Shown piece after piece: positions 8,706 through 17,373 of a stretch of DNA of 36,434 bases. The notes below the pieces were generated by a model. It was not told the DNA's origin. It saw only the letters and a list, made by a program, of their open reading frames with translations, and made no database searches. The stretch covers positions 1-36,434 of the forward strand of contig JACPGF010000099.1 of assembly GCA_016182615.1 (NCBI GenBank). The letters are read 5' to 3'. How positions within the stretch are numbered: position 1 is the first letter of the stretch; each line of letters starts with the position of its first letter. The stretch is from Ignavibacteriales bacterium. Its GTDB lineage: Bacteria; Bacteroidota; Ignavibacteria; Ignavibacteriales; Ignavibacteriaceae. A program made the position numbers and the translations under genes.

Positions 8706-9677
8706 ATGGTTAAAGCCTTTTGCAATAGTAGTAAAAGAACAACCGGTTCAGCAACTTTTTTGTTGCTGTTTTGCCTGCTGATCAAGTATCCTTTGTATTC
8801 ACAAAGTTTGCCGGCAGAGAACAAGCAAATCATTGTAATCATTGGAGATACACAGCATATCGGATTTTTCGAAAGATTATACTGGAAAAACTGGGATGAA
8901 GACAATGCAGCTAAAACAAAGAGCATATTCAATGAAATTGCTTCAAGACAGCCTGCAATTCTATTACATCTGGGTGATATAACAAGTTATGGTTCTTCTG
9001 CGGAGGAGTGGCAAAATTTTGATAACGATAATCAACGGGTTGTTGAGAGCAGAATACCCGTTTATCCGGTTTTCGGCAACCATGAATATTTTGGGGACGA
9101 TACAAAAATGTATAATTACTTTTACAAGCGTTTCCCGCTAGTTAAAAACAAAAAATGGTACAGCTTTACTCATGCGAAAACCGGGTTTATCATGATCAAT
9201 ACTAATTTTAGTGACTTAAGCGAACAGGATACGATAGCCCAGAGGCAGTGGTACCAAAATCAACTCAGGGATATGCAAACGAATGATTCAATTACAAGCA
9301 TCATTGTCTGCGGGCATCACCCGCCATATACAAACAGCAAAACCGTTAACCCCAGTGAAACCGTTGCCCGTGACTATGCTAACCCATTTACGCGTAAGCC
9401 AAAAGCATTACTATTTTTCAGTGGCCATTGCCACTCGTACGAAAGATTCACTAAGAATGGTAAAATATTTATTGTCAGCGGCGGTGGCGGCGGTCCTCGG
9501 CAAAAGCTAACTATTGATCCGAATAAAAGAAGATTTACCGATGGGTTTAACGGCCCGGAACTACGATTTTTTCACTTTTGCGAACTTGAAATACAAAACG
9601 ATTCATTGGTGTTGAGCGTGATTAAGCTGAATGAGAATGGTACTTTTAGTGTTGCGGAAAAGCTAAAGGTGCGATGA
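8706..9677 (+). CDS. Secreted calcineurin-like metallophosphoesterase
   Basis: A 323-residue exported enzyme. A hydrophobic signal segment (about 16-33, ATFLLLFCLLIKYPLYSQ) precedes the phosphoesterase domain. All metal-binding motifs are present in order: GDTQH (D48, H51), HLGDI (D91), GNHE (N125-H126-E127), CGHHPP (H204/H205) and SGHCHSYER (H241, H243). The GNHE/GHxHxYER combination is close to purple-acid-phosphatase-like and secreted 3',5'-cyclic or phosphomonoester hydrolases. The substrate cannot be told from the sequence. It is the only intact gene in the decayed 4-10 kb stretch and has no operon partner; the next gene is convergent. Confidence 0.88.
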   Translation: MVKAFCNSSKRTTGSATFLLLFCLLIKYPLYSQSLPAENKQIIVIIGDTQHIGFFERLYWKNWDEDNAAKTKSIFNEIASRQPAILLHLGDITSYGSSAEEWQNFDNDNQRVVESRIPVYPVFGNHEYFGDDTKMYNYFYKRFPLVKNKKWYSFTHAKTGFIMINTNFSDLSEQDTIAQRQWYQNQLRDMQTNDSITSIIVCGHHPPYTNSKTVNPSETVARDYANPFTRKPKALLFFSGHCHSYERFTKNGKIFIVSGGGGGPRQKLTIDPNKRRFTDGFNGPELRFFHFCELEIQNDSLVLSVIKLNENGTFSVAEKLKVR

Positions 9678-9738
9678 AAAGTTACACGTTGAATGGGTTG
9701 AAGATGAAATTGTGGTGCCGGTGAGGGGCACAAAGCGA

Positions 9739-9779
9739 ACTTGCTGCACTAACCGAATTCATAAATTAATGCAGCAAGT
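9739..9779. repeat. Perfect 10-bp inverted repeat between convergent genes
   Basis: ACTTGCTGCA (9739-9748) pairs with TGCAGCAAGT (9770-9779) across a 21-base loop. No T-run follows, so it is a weak terminator at best; it lies 62 bases after the phosphoesterase stop. Confidence 0.5.
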
Positions 9780-9792
9780 AATGCGCGACCTG

Positions 9793-10005
9793 CTATGAAT
9801 TCATAATTTCGTTGTATTCTGCCTGTGTCATAAACTGAGGAGTGTAGATAACGCCCTGCATTTTTAAATTAAAGACATACGCTTTAAGATGCCTGACTGA
9901 TGCTTTTGAAAGGTTAGTGAAAACTAAATTAACATCCGGGAAGTCGGCGCTAATCAATAGTTCATGCTTCAGGTCAAGGAGGTCAATCTCTTCAATAGCT
10001 CCGCC
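9793..10005 (-). pseudogene. C-terminal stub of a DUF2202 ferritin-like gene
   Basis: On the minus strand the codons directly after the GH2 stop (TGA at 10006-10008) stay open for 70 residues and read GGAIEEIDLLDLKHEL, then FTNLSKASVRHLKAYVFNL, then GVIYTPQFMTQAEYNEIMNS and TAG at 9793-9795. This is the pattern of the last part of DUF2202 proteins (xEExDIxDL, NLxxxSxxHLxAF, GxxYxPQxxxxxEY). The upstream two thirds and a start codon are missing. In-frame contact with the GH2 stop suggests a deletion joined the two genes here. Confidence 0.6.
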
Positions 10006-11814
10006 TCACCTCTGCAGAAGTTTCGAGTGCAAGTCTTTATAAAATTTTTGCAAAGTGTAAAATGCCATCTTCTTTTCACCCTTTTCGGAGATGAGTCCTT
10101 TGCGGTTAAAATAATCCTGCATACCCGGCAGCTGCCTGCGGGGTGATCTGAAATCCATAAGTATCCAAGGGCTCATACCACTGATGAAGGGCACTTTTTG
10201 CAACATTGCCAATTGATGTTCGTAAAGGTATGCTTGGCTTTCTTCGCTCCACGCAGTAAGTGTATCGGAATGAAATCCATACAATGCCTCGCCGCCGAAT
10301 TCGCTGATGATATGAGGTTTATCATAAACTGTTTTCCATTGCATATTATCTGCTTTGGCAGGCAAACCATCATACCAGCCGATATATTCATTGCATCCTA
10401 AAACATCAAGAAATTTTCCTAATGGGTCATCAATTAGTTGTGTCGTGTCATTTGCATAGTGGCGTTCCAGCGCTGCGGTTATCAGGCGCGTGTTATCCAG
10501 TTCTCTTGCCTTGTTTACCAGTGTATTTAAAAAGTTCAAACGCGGCTCACTGAGCGGTGTTTCGTTTGATACAGACCATAAAATAACAGCCGCCCGGTTT
10601 TTGTCACGGGTTATCATATCCGTTAGTTGCGTTACCGCATTTGCAAGGGTGGCTTTGTTTTCCCACTGTATTGTCCAGTAAACAGGTATCTCTGACCAGA
10701 CGAGCAAGCCAAGTTTATCCGCGGCACGCACCATGTTTTCGTTATGGGGATAGTGCGCGAGCCTTACAAAATTACAACCTAAATCTTTAGCCCAGCGTAA
10801 TAGTATTTCAGCATCCTCCTCGCAGTATGCTCTTCCGGTACGCATTGGGGCTTCTTCGTGAATTGAAATCCCCCGGAGATATATTTTATTACCGTTCAAT
10901 AGGATATTTGTCCCTGCTGTTTCAATTGTGCGGAAACCAATCTGCTCGTGTAATACCTCATTGCCTGTTTGTAAAACAACGTCATACAATTTCGGGTTTT
11001 CGGGTGACCATAAGCTGAAATTGCCATTGAAACGGATTTGAGCAATTCCATCAGTACCTGTTTTTGCTTCAGTCTCTATCTGCAGCTCAGGAATTCTGAC
11101 GTTAACAGAAATACCGGCTGATGCATCAGATATTTTTACCCAGCCGGAAACTTCGTGCTGAGAGCCCTTTTTTAATTGGAGTGAATAATCATGGATATAT
11201 GTTTCAGAAGTTGTTATTATGGCAACACTCCGGGTAATACCCCCGTAATTCCACCAGTCGGTGTTTACCATGGGAATTGTTTCTAAAGAAACCCGGTTAT
11301 CAACTTTTACAACAACAAAATTGTCTTTTGCAAATAACTTGCCGGTTATATCGAAACCAAAGGGAGTAAACCCGCCTTCATGTTCACCAATTTTATTGCC
11401 ATTCAGATACACGATTGCCTTATAATTACAAGCCCCAAATGAAAGAAAGTATCGCTTGCCGGATTGAGCAATAAAATCAAAACTTTTTTTGTACCACACT
11501 GTCCCCTGATAGAAAAACAATTCCGGCTTTTGTGTATTCCAGTCACCCGGCACATGCAAAGTAAATGATTTATCAAAATCATACTCGATATGCTCCCATC
11601 GGTTTTTAGGTTTTTGATTCTTAAAAAAACCGTCATTGCGTGGCATATACCGGTAGTCGTAGTAACCATTTTCAAACGGGTCAACAAGCACCTGCCAGTA
11701 GCCGTCTAAAGATGTGCACACCCTGTTGGGTATATTTGCAATGATAGTTGACTGCCCAAAGGTACAGGTAGTTATTAAGATAGTCAGGAGAAATATTTTT
11801 GTGAAGAACTTCAT
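10006..11814 (-). CDS. Exported glycoside hydrolase family 2 (beta-glucuronidase/beta-galactosidase type)
   Basis: A 602-residue protein with a signal peptide (residues 1-20, ending TCTFG|QS). Domain order is that of GH2: jelly-roll sugar-binding domain (about 35-205, with FQG/YQGTVWYKK and GGFTPFGFDIT), Ig-like domain (about 206-300, FSLWSPENPKLY) and TIM barrel (about 301-600). The barrel shows LRGISIHEE, FVRLAHYPHN and the two catalytic glutamates: acid/base E418 in ILWSVSNET and nucleophile E505 in IISEFGGEA. The end MSPWILMDFRSPRRQ with a tail KGLISEKGEKKMAFYTLQ is typical of beta-glucuronidase-like members. It would act in the periplasm or outside on polysaccharides. The start follows a plain TAATTTATTATG context without a strong ribosome-binding site. 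The stop abuts a DUF2202 remnant, but the enzyme looks complete. Confidence 0.92.
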   Translation of the reverse strand: MKFFTKIFLLTILITTCTFGQSTIIANIPNRVCTSLDGYWQVLVDPFENGYYDYRYMPRNDGFFKNQKPKNRWEHIEYDFDKSFTLHVPGDWNTQKPELFFYQGTVWYKKSFDFIAQSGKRYFLSFGACNYKAIVYLNGNKIGEHEGGFTPFGFDITGKLFAKDNFVVVKVDNRVSLETIPMVNTDWWNYGGITRSVAIITTSETYIHDYSLQLKKGSQHEVSGWVKISDASAGISVNVRIPELQIETEAKTGTDGIAQIRFNGNFSLWSPENPKLYDVVLQTGNEVLHEQIGFRTIETAGTNILLNGNKIYLRGISIHEEAPMRTGRAYCEEDAEILLRWAKDLGCNFVRLAHYPHNENMVRAADKLGLLVWSEIPVYWTIQWENKATLANAVTQLTDMITRDKNRAAVILWSVSNETPLSEPRLNFLNTLVNKARELDNTRLITAALERHYANDTTQLIDDPLGKFLDVLGCNEYIGWYDGLPAKADNMQWKTVYDKPHIISEFGGEALYGFHSDTLTAWSEESQAYLYEHQLAMLQKVPFISGMSPWILMDFRSPRRQLPGMQDYFNRKGLISEKGEKKMAFYTLQKFYKDLHSKLLQR

Positions 11815-11910
11815 AATAAGTTAGCGTTATGAATAATGATTATTAAAATACGGGAATTACCAATAAAAGCGGCAGCGGGGAGCGGGTAGAATACAACAAA
11901 CAGTTGGCAT

Positions 11911-11942
11911 AAAAAAGCCCTGCATATATTTCAACGCAGGGC
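11911..11942 (-). terminator. Terminator for the large dockerin-type gene
   Basis: GCCCTGC (11917-11923) pairs with GCAGGGC (11936-11942); on the minus strand the hairpin is followed by six T (A-run at 11911-11916). It lies about 100 bases past the stop of the 1669-residue gene. Confidence 0.85.
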
Positions 11943-11960
11943 TTAAAGGTTAGTTAATGT

Positions 11961-11991
11961 GCTGCATGGGAATGGAGACTACCCATGCAGC
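11961..11991. repeat. Perfect 10-bp inverted repeat GCTGCATGGG/CCCATGCAGC
   Basis: GCTGCATGGG (11961-11970) pairs with CCCATGCAGC (11982-11991) across an 11-base loop. It lies between the dockerin-gene stop and its terminator, so it would form a stable hairpin in the 3' end of that mRNA, perhaps as a transcript stabiliser. No T-run is attached. Confidence 0.6.
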
Positions 11992-12043
11992 ATCATTTTC
12001 ATGTGGCACTCGTACAAACGAGGGCTTTGAGATTAGGAGGCAA

Positions 12044-15000
12044 TTATTCTTTGTTTTGCGAAACCTTTTTTATTTCTTTAACTAATTTTGATGCGCTTTT
12101 GCCAAGGCGTGGGTTTGCTGTTCCGATAAAGTTATATGAATTATTGTCAACCAAGGTTAAATCGGAAAAGTCAACAAACAAATCACCATTCACATCCGTT
12201 GTCAGGCAGCCAGAAGCAAAATTGTATGAATCGTTATCAATGAGTGTTAAATCCGAGAAATCAATAAAGCCATCCTGATTAACGTCACCGGAATAAAGGC
12301 AATATTTCGAGCCGACAAGAATTTCGTTGCTGCCATAGGCGGAACTGCTATTGCTGCTGAAATCGTAGTCGAGAGAGTTTTCAGAAAACTGTTGCGGGAC
12401 GGCAGACCATGTTTCCACACTGTTTCTGTGGAGCAATGCAATATAGTAGGGCGCGCTGTTTACTGCATTATACATAGGAGCGGTTGCTTGCCCGGTAACA
12501 GAATCAAGAACGGCAAAAGCCGAATCGAGAACACCGTAAGGTGCGGTTGCTTCGTGCAGACGTACCTTAACCGTATCGCTCAATGCCATTGCTGTACCAA
12601 TATAAAATCCTTCGATAAAGGCGGTTAATGAAAGATTGCAGAGTAATCCGGATTCAGCCCTTTCATCACATCCTTTGTATGGGGCAAGCAGTGCTCTGCT
12701 GTTGCCATCAAAATCTGTGACGATATTTCCACGCGGCGTGGCGCGTAAATCAAAATCACCAATGCTGCCGCTGCTTAAATGCAGGTCATTCTCGGCTGTA
12801 AAAGTAACACTCTTTGCTTTGGAGTGTGCATCTACCGGATTGGCTGCCTGCCAATCTGCAAGTGCAGCTAGAGTAGTAGTTCCGTTATCGGTTGTTCCCG
12901 TAAAACCGGATGGACAATATAAATCGTTATAGTCTGAAGCCATGTTGGTAGCAGATTCCAAGTTTACTGCAAAGTGTTTTTGTGTTGATGTTCCATTGCC
13001 TCTGAGATTGACAAACAGGTTGTTGTACACTGAATCGGCACCTGTTGTGGACCTTCTGAAAGCATTGGAATATATGGTGCTGGAAGTAACAGCCCCATCA
13101 ACAGTGCCGGATAACTTTACCGTGTTATAAAAGATTTTTGTTGAGGCAGACGTGGCTTTACGGATACCCGTGATATCATAGGGCTTGGTTATCGGGTTGC
13201 CATAGATATCGTTGCCGAGTGATATCATGTTGTTGTAAATCGCGGTTGGTCCGGTTGAGAGATAGATGCCGATAACTGTTGCGGTATCCGAGGAAGAGCC
13301 GAGACTGTAAATTTCATTCTTCTCAATTGTGTTTATTGGGGAAGACTGTGAAGTTTCATTATAGATGCCATAGATACAGCACAATACGTTTGATGTATCA
13401 TGGAGGTTATAAACCGTATTCCCGGAAATAGTTTGCGCCGCGGAATTTGCCCCGAAATTTACACCAACACCAACCAATGCGGCAGTATTACCGGATGAAC
13501 GGGTAGTACTGAGTGTTCTTAAATCGCTCACCGTGTTGTTACTTACCGTTATTGCCGCATTGATTGCAGTTGATCGTGAACCGGCAATACCCCAAAGTTT
13601 ACCACCTGTACCGGTAGAAAGCATGGACAGATTTTTAACGGAGTTATTACTGATAGTTGAGTTGCCATTGGATATGTAAATACCACGCAGATAATATGTT
13701 GTTGTTGAAACGCAATTCCGTAACTGAATACTGTTCGCAACAGCCGGACTACCTATGGTATTATTGTTAACGACATAGGTTCCGGGAGCACCGGAAGTTC
13801 CAACATTGATAACATAAAAATCGCAGGTATTGGTTGTGTTATTCATGTCAAGACTAATACCACCGACAATATTATTACTCAGATTAATTGTTCCGGCGAT
13901 GGTTTGCAAATAAAACGCGGAAATTTGTGAACCGGAGTTACCTGTTAGTGAATAAACAATATTATCCATCGCATCAAGCTGACCAATTGTATTTGGGCTT
14001 TCTGTTCCGATATCAAAAGTACCATCGCTGGTGTAGATACCGGAAAAATTTGTTGTTGCCGATGTGGTACTGGAAGTTATGGCAATGTTTTTAATGGTGT
14101 TGCCTTGAACACTTGAAACCGATGTGGTACCGGTAGTAAGGTTCATGCCAAAGAAACGGGCTGCCCCATTAGTTATTGTCCAAGGTGAACCCGCACACAG
14201 CGGGGCAGAACCACCTATCGAATTGTTGCTGATGAGATAACCGGTGCCCGCGCTGTTTATATCAATTCCTCTATGGCTTGCATCAACGGAGCTATATGTG
14301 CGTGCAGAGGTTTGGTAGATACTATTGCCTGATATGGTCCAACCTGAGTTGCTGCTGGATAACCGTATGCCATACGTGGTTGAGGATGAATTAGGGCTGA
14401 CATAAAAATCGTGAATTGTGCAATTAGATATTATACCGTTATTATTTTCAAGACCGGTGCTGCCTGCTGAATAAATACCAACCGCCGAACTGTCAGCGTT
14501 TATATCACAGTTGTCAATTGTATTTGCATCGTTACCGGTGCTTCCTGTTGAGCCGCCGATTTTAATGACACCGCCGGAGGTTGTCGTATCAACCGCTTTA
14601 AGGTTGCAGTAACGGATAATGTTATTTGAAGCGTCATTTTGCATATACACTGCCGCAACGTTTGCACCATAGGTGTAGTTCCGGATGGTTAGATGCTTAT
14701 CAGTCCCGGTTCCTCCCGGTCTTCCGTCAAAAATTATCCGGTCAACCCCATCCAGAATAATAACACCGGAATTACTGTTCCCGGCGATAATTTTATTAGT
14801 TGCATCCGCTGCCGGACGTATGGTGACACTGTAATTATTATCCTCATCGGCGAATGGGTAGAAGGTGAGCGGTAAACTTTCAATACCTGAGTAACTATCG
14901 GATAATTCGAATATGACATTGCCATTAGTTAAGATTTCGGAATTAAGTGAATCTAATACTGCTGTCAGATTTGGATAATTACCGCTGCCAACGGTATAAA

Positions 15001-17053
15001 CACCAGCATACAGCCTGCCCATATTCGATTTTGTGCCGATAACAAAGTAGCCAAGTGCAACGGTAGTATTTGTCGAAACAACACTCGGGCCGGTGAATGT
15101 GCCGCCCAACGAATTATAAACCCCGGTTTGTGTGCCCGAAATTCCAATGCCATTTGTTGAAACCAATCCCGATTCAGTGAGTTTAATTTTTGTATTGGTA
15201 AAATTCTCACCACCGGAAAGAATTTCTGCACTCCAATATCTGTCTGTATTAATGCTGCTTAAATTACTCCCCGCGGTACCACCCGAACCTGCATCAAAGA
15301 CTTCTGCTTTCACGACAACAGTTGCTCCGGAACCTGTTGTAGGATTGACTAATTCGTAAGTCTTTAATGTGCTCTTTCCAACCGGAAACGCATACGTGCT
15401 TCCGGAAATCAGGTCTGCGGGAAGCGTCCGCGCCACAGGACCATTGATAAAGAACGTGTTCGCGGCAATTTTTGCTGGTGTAGTTCCGGTAACCGTTAGA
15501 AGATTAGCCGCGGTGGTGTTAAGGTTACCGCTTTGCAATACAAGTGCATCAACACTAAGAGCCTGCCCGAGAGTAAGCCCGTTAATGGTACTAACAGTTA
15601 AAGTGCCGGATATTGCATCAGGTATTTCCGTTCCGGTTGTAACACCTAATGATGAATCGGAATAAATGTAATTTACCGTCATTGACGTGAAATTAAATGC
15701 CGGTATACCGGTAATACTGCCATAAATTTTTCTGAGAGTAAAAGTGCCGCTGCCGCCGGTACCCAAAGTTGCAGTTTGCCCGTTCAAAATAAATGCACCG
15801 CTTTGTAAGGTTAAGCCGGATTGTAGCATGACCGAGCCGAGTAACTGTACCCCTGAACTATTGTTGATTTTTAGGATGTTGGGAAAAGTCCTCGTCCCAA
15901 GGTTTTGAGCCGCGGTACCGTTCAGTTCAAGAGTTGAGGAAGCATTCCAAGTAACCGTACCCGTTAAAGCTATATTCTCTGCATACGCATCCGAAGCATT
16001 TAATGAACCGAGTGTGACCAGTCCGGAACTGTTAATGGTTAAAGCGCCTGCGCCGTCAACGGCAAAAGTTGCACAATTAAGCGTACCCGAAACGGTGAGA
16101 GTTTTCCCGGTGGGGATCGAAAGTGCCCTGCTGAGTGTGACCGTTGCACTTGAACTGATGGTAGCGCCATTGCTTAGTGAAACCGTTGAAGTACCCGAAA
16201 TGGCTGTGCTGCCTCCAAATGTTAATGCTGCAACGGAGTTGAAGGTGATTGTGCCGTTATTGTTTATATCTCCGGTAATTGTAAGTGCCGCTGTTGATGA
16301 AAACACTATGGTACCGCTGTTAACGATATTTTTAATGGTATGTGCACCAGTAATAGAGGTTGTAAATGTTGTTGTTGCAGGGGTAACCGTTAGCGCCCCG
16401 TTTATGGTTACAGAGCCGCTGCCGCTATTGGTAAACGATTTTCCGGTTGTTGAAGAAAGAATTAAATTACCGTAAGTGCTGCCGCTCATAGAAATGGCAA
16501 TGGCGGAAGACTGAGTAAACTCTACAGTACTTGCAGCATCAAAACTCCGGCTTGCATTCGGGAAGGGAGTGCTAAAAGAACGGGCAGTATTATGCGTGTA
16601 TTTCCCGCCATTTTCAATGCGCATCACATCCGTGGAAGGAGTCTTTACTGTAAACGGGCTTCCGCTGCTTGCGGTTGAACTGTTAAGTATAACCCCGCCA
16701 TTTTGAATAATTATATCGTAATTGCCGCTGCCATTGTCACCGACTGACAACGTGGCAGTATTTGTACCGGATATAGTTAATGTAAAACCGCTGCCAACTG
16801 TTAGCTGTTTAATAACATTTGATGCGGTATTGACGGTCGGGTTAACTGTTGCACCTCTTGAGTTATCAATTTTTACCATATCATTTGTTCCAGGCGCAGT
16901 AGTCGAAACAGCCGAAGCGTCTTCGTCATACCAATTAGCTGCAACCGCCCAACTTACATCCGACGTACTTCTCCATGTTAGGGTTTTTTGCGCGAACGAA
17001 AATGACCCGAGAAAAATGATGCAAAGAATCATTTTCTGAATTAGTTTACTCAT
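12044..17053 (-). CDS. Giant secreted beta-solenoid/beta-helix protein with C-terminal dockerin-like domain
   Basis: A 1669-residue protein. The signal peptide is residues 1-21 (ILCIIFLGSFSFAQ). Residues about 24-110 are a WxxxxDVSW..AANW cap. Residues about 110-700 are Ser/Thr/Gly-rich beta-solenoid repeats (LTISGTNTATLSVGDN, TLTVSGTLNC type). Residues about 730-1470 are a right-handed parallel beta-helix (IIFDGRPGG, NNIIRYCNL, ISNNSI, ISNCTIHDF). A conserved domain follows with SAPYYIALLHRNSVETWSA, then AYGSNEILVG. From about 1589 two calcium loops appear (GDVNQDGFIDFSDLTLIDND and DVNGDLFVDFSDLTLVDNN), as in type I dockerins. No T9SS sorting domain follows; the tail is Lys-rich. No cohesin partner is in the window, so the loops may be structural. 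The role is probably cell-surface or adhesive. It is divergent from pgsB and has its own terminator. Confidence 0.85.
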   Translation of the reverse strand: MSKLIQKMILCIIFLGSFSFAQKTLTWRSTSDVSWAVAANWYDEDASAVSTTAPGTNDMVKIDNSRGATVNPTVNTASNVIKQLTVGSGFTLTISGTNTATLSVGDNGSGNYDIIIQNGGVILNSSTASSGSPFTVKTPSTDVMRIENGGKYTHNTARSFSTPFPNASRSFDAASTVEFTQSSAIAISMSGSTYGNLILSSTTGKSFTNSGSGSVTINGALTVTPATTTFTTSITGAHTIKNIVNSGTIVFSSTAALTITGDINNNGTITFNSVAALTFGGSTAISGTSTVSLSNGATISSSATVTLSRALSIPTGKTLTVSGTLNCATFAVDGAGALTINSSGLVTLGSLNASDAYAENIALTGTVTWNASSTLELNGTAAQNLGTRTFPNILKINNSSGVQLLGSVMLQSGLTLQSGAFILNGQTATLGTGGSGTFTLRKIYGSITGIPAFNFTSMTVNYIYSDSSLGVTTGTEIPDAISGTLTVSTINGLTLGQALSVDALVLQSGNLNTTAANLLTVTGTTPAKIAANTFFINGPVARTLPADLISGSTYAFPVGKSTLKTYELVNPTTGSGATVVVKAEVFDAGSGGTAGSNLSSINTDRYWSAEILSGGENFTNTKIKLTESGLVSTNGIGISGTQTGVYNSLGGTFTGPSVVSTNTTVALGYFVIGTKSNMGRLYAGVYTVGSGNYPNLTAVLDSLNSEILTNGNVIFELSDSYSGIESLPLTFYPFADEDNNYSVTIRPAADATNKIIAGNSNSGVIILDGVDRIIFDGRPGGTGTDKHLTIRNYTYGANVAAVYMQNDASNNIIRYCNLKAVDTTTSGGVIKIGGSTGSTGNDANTIDNCDINADSSAVGIYSAGSTGLENNNGIISNCTIHDFYVSPNSSSTTYGIRLSSSNSGWTISGNSIYQTSARTYSSVDASHRGIDINSAGTGYLISNNSIGGSAPLCAGSPWTITNGAARFFGMNLTTGTTSVSSVQGNTIKNIAITSSTTSATTNFSGIYTSDGTFDIGTESPNTIGQLDAMDNIVYSLTGNSGSQISAFYLQTIAGTINLSNNIVGGISLDMNNTTNTCDFYVINVGTSGAPGTYVVNNNTIGSPAVANSIQLRNCVSTTTYYLRGIYISNGNSTISNNSVKNLSMLSTGTGGKLWGIAGSRSTAINAAITVSNNTVSDLRTLSTTRSSGNTAALVGVGVNFGANSAAQTISGNTVYNLHDTSNVLCCIYGIYNETSQSSPINTIEKNEIYSLGSSSDTATVIGIYLSTGPTAIYNNMISLGNDIYGNPITKPYDITGIRKATSASTKIFYNTVKLSGTVDGAVTSSTIYSNAFRRSTTGADSVYNNLFVNLRGNGTSTQKHFAVNLESATNMASDYNDLYCPSGFTGTTDNGTTTLAALADWQAANPVDAHSKAKSVTFTAENDLHLSSGSIGDFDLRATPRGNIVTDFDGNSRALLAPYKGCDERAESGLLCNLSLTAFIEGFYIGTAMALSDTVKVRLHEATAPYGVLDSAFAVLDSVTGQATAPMYNAVNSAPYYIALLHRNSVETWSAVPQQFSENSLDYDFSSNSSSAYGSNEILVGSKYCLYSGDVNQDGFIDFSDLTLIDNDSYNFASGCLTTDVNGDLFVDFSDLTLVDNNSYNFIGTANPRLGKSASKLVKEIKKVSQNKE

Positions 17054-17373
17054 TTGATAACTCCGGATTATAACTATTTAATTTGATTAAAACTTACTTA
17101 ACGCAGTAAGGATTACTATACCCAATTTGGGTGCCAAAAAATACCCTGATAAATAGCCATTTTTTACGGCTAATGAGTCAATTTTTCGCAGTATTTTGGG
17201 CGGAAAATACCCATGAATTACATTATTTTAATTGCACTTGTTTTATTGAGAATTTGAAGCCCTTAACGGGAAAATTCTGCAATTACTTCTATCAGTAGTT
17301 AGAACACGAAAGGATAGTAAGGCACGAAGTTTGCTGATCTGCAATTGTTATTCCGTCAGCCAGTTTAGGATAC
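17054..17373. promoter_or_regulatory. Divergent intergenic region between dockerin gene and pgsB, with hairpin repeats
   Basis: The 320-base gap must hold promoters for both directions. Visible structures are a perfect 7-bp inverted repeat GTATTTT-gggcgg-AAAATAC (17191-17210), GGGT-N10-ACCC (17129-17146), and CCCAATTTGGG (17121-17131). The first two share the core ATACCC next to A-runs, so they could be related operator copies. No promoter was assigned with confidence. The pgsB ribosome-binding site AGGA lies at about 17366-17369. Confidence 0.4.

Noticed and set aside
12044-17053. Cellulosome-type dockerin function
   Set aside because: No cohesin or scaffoldin is in the window and the loops are embedded in a lineage-type C-terminal domain, so they may only bind calcium.
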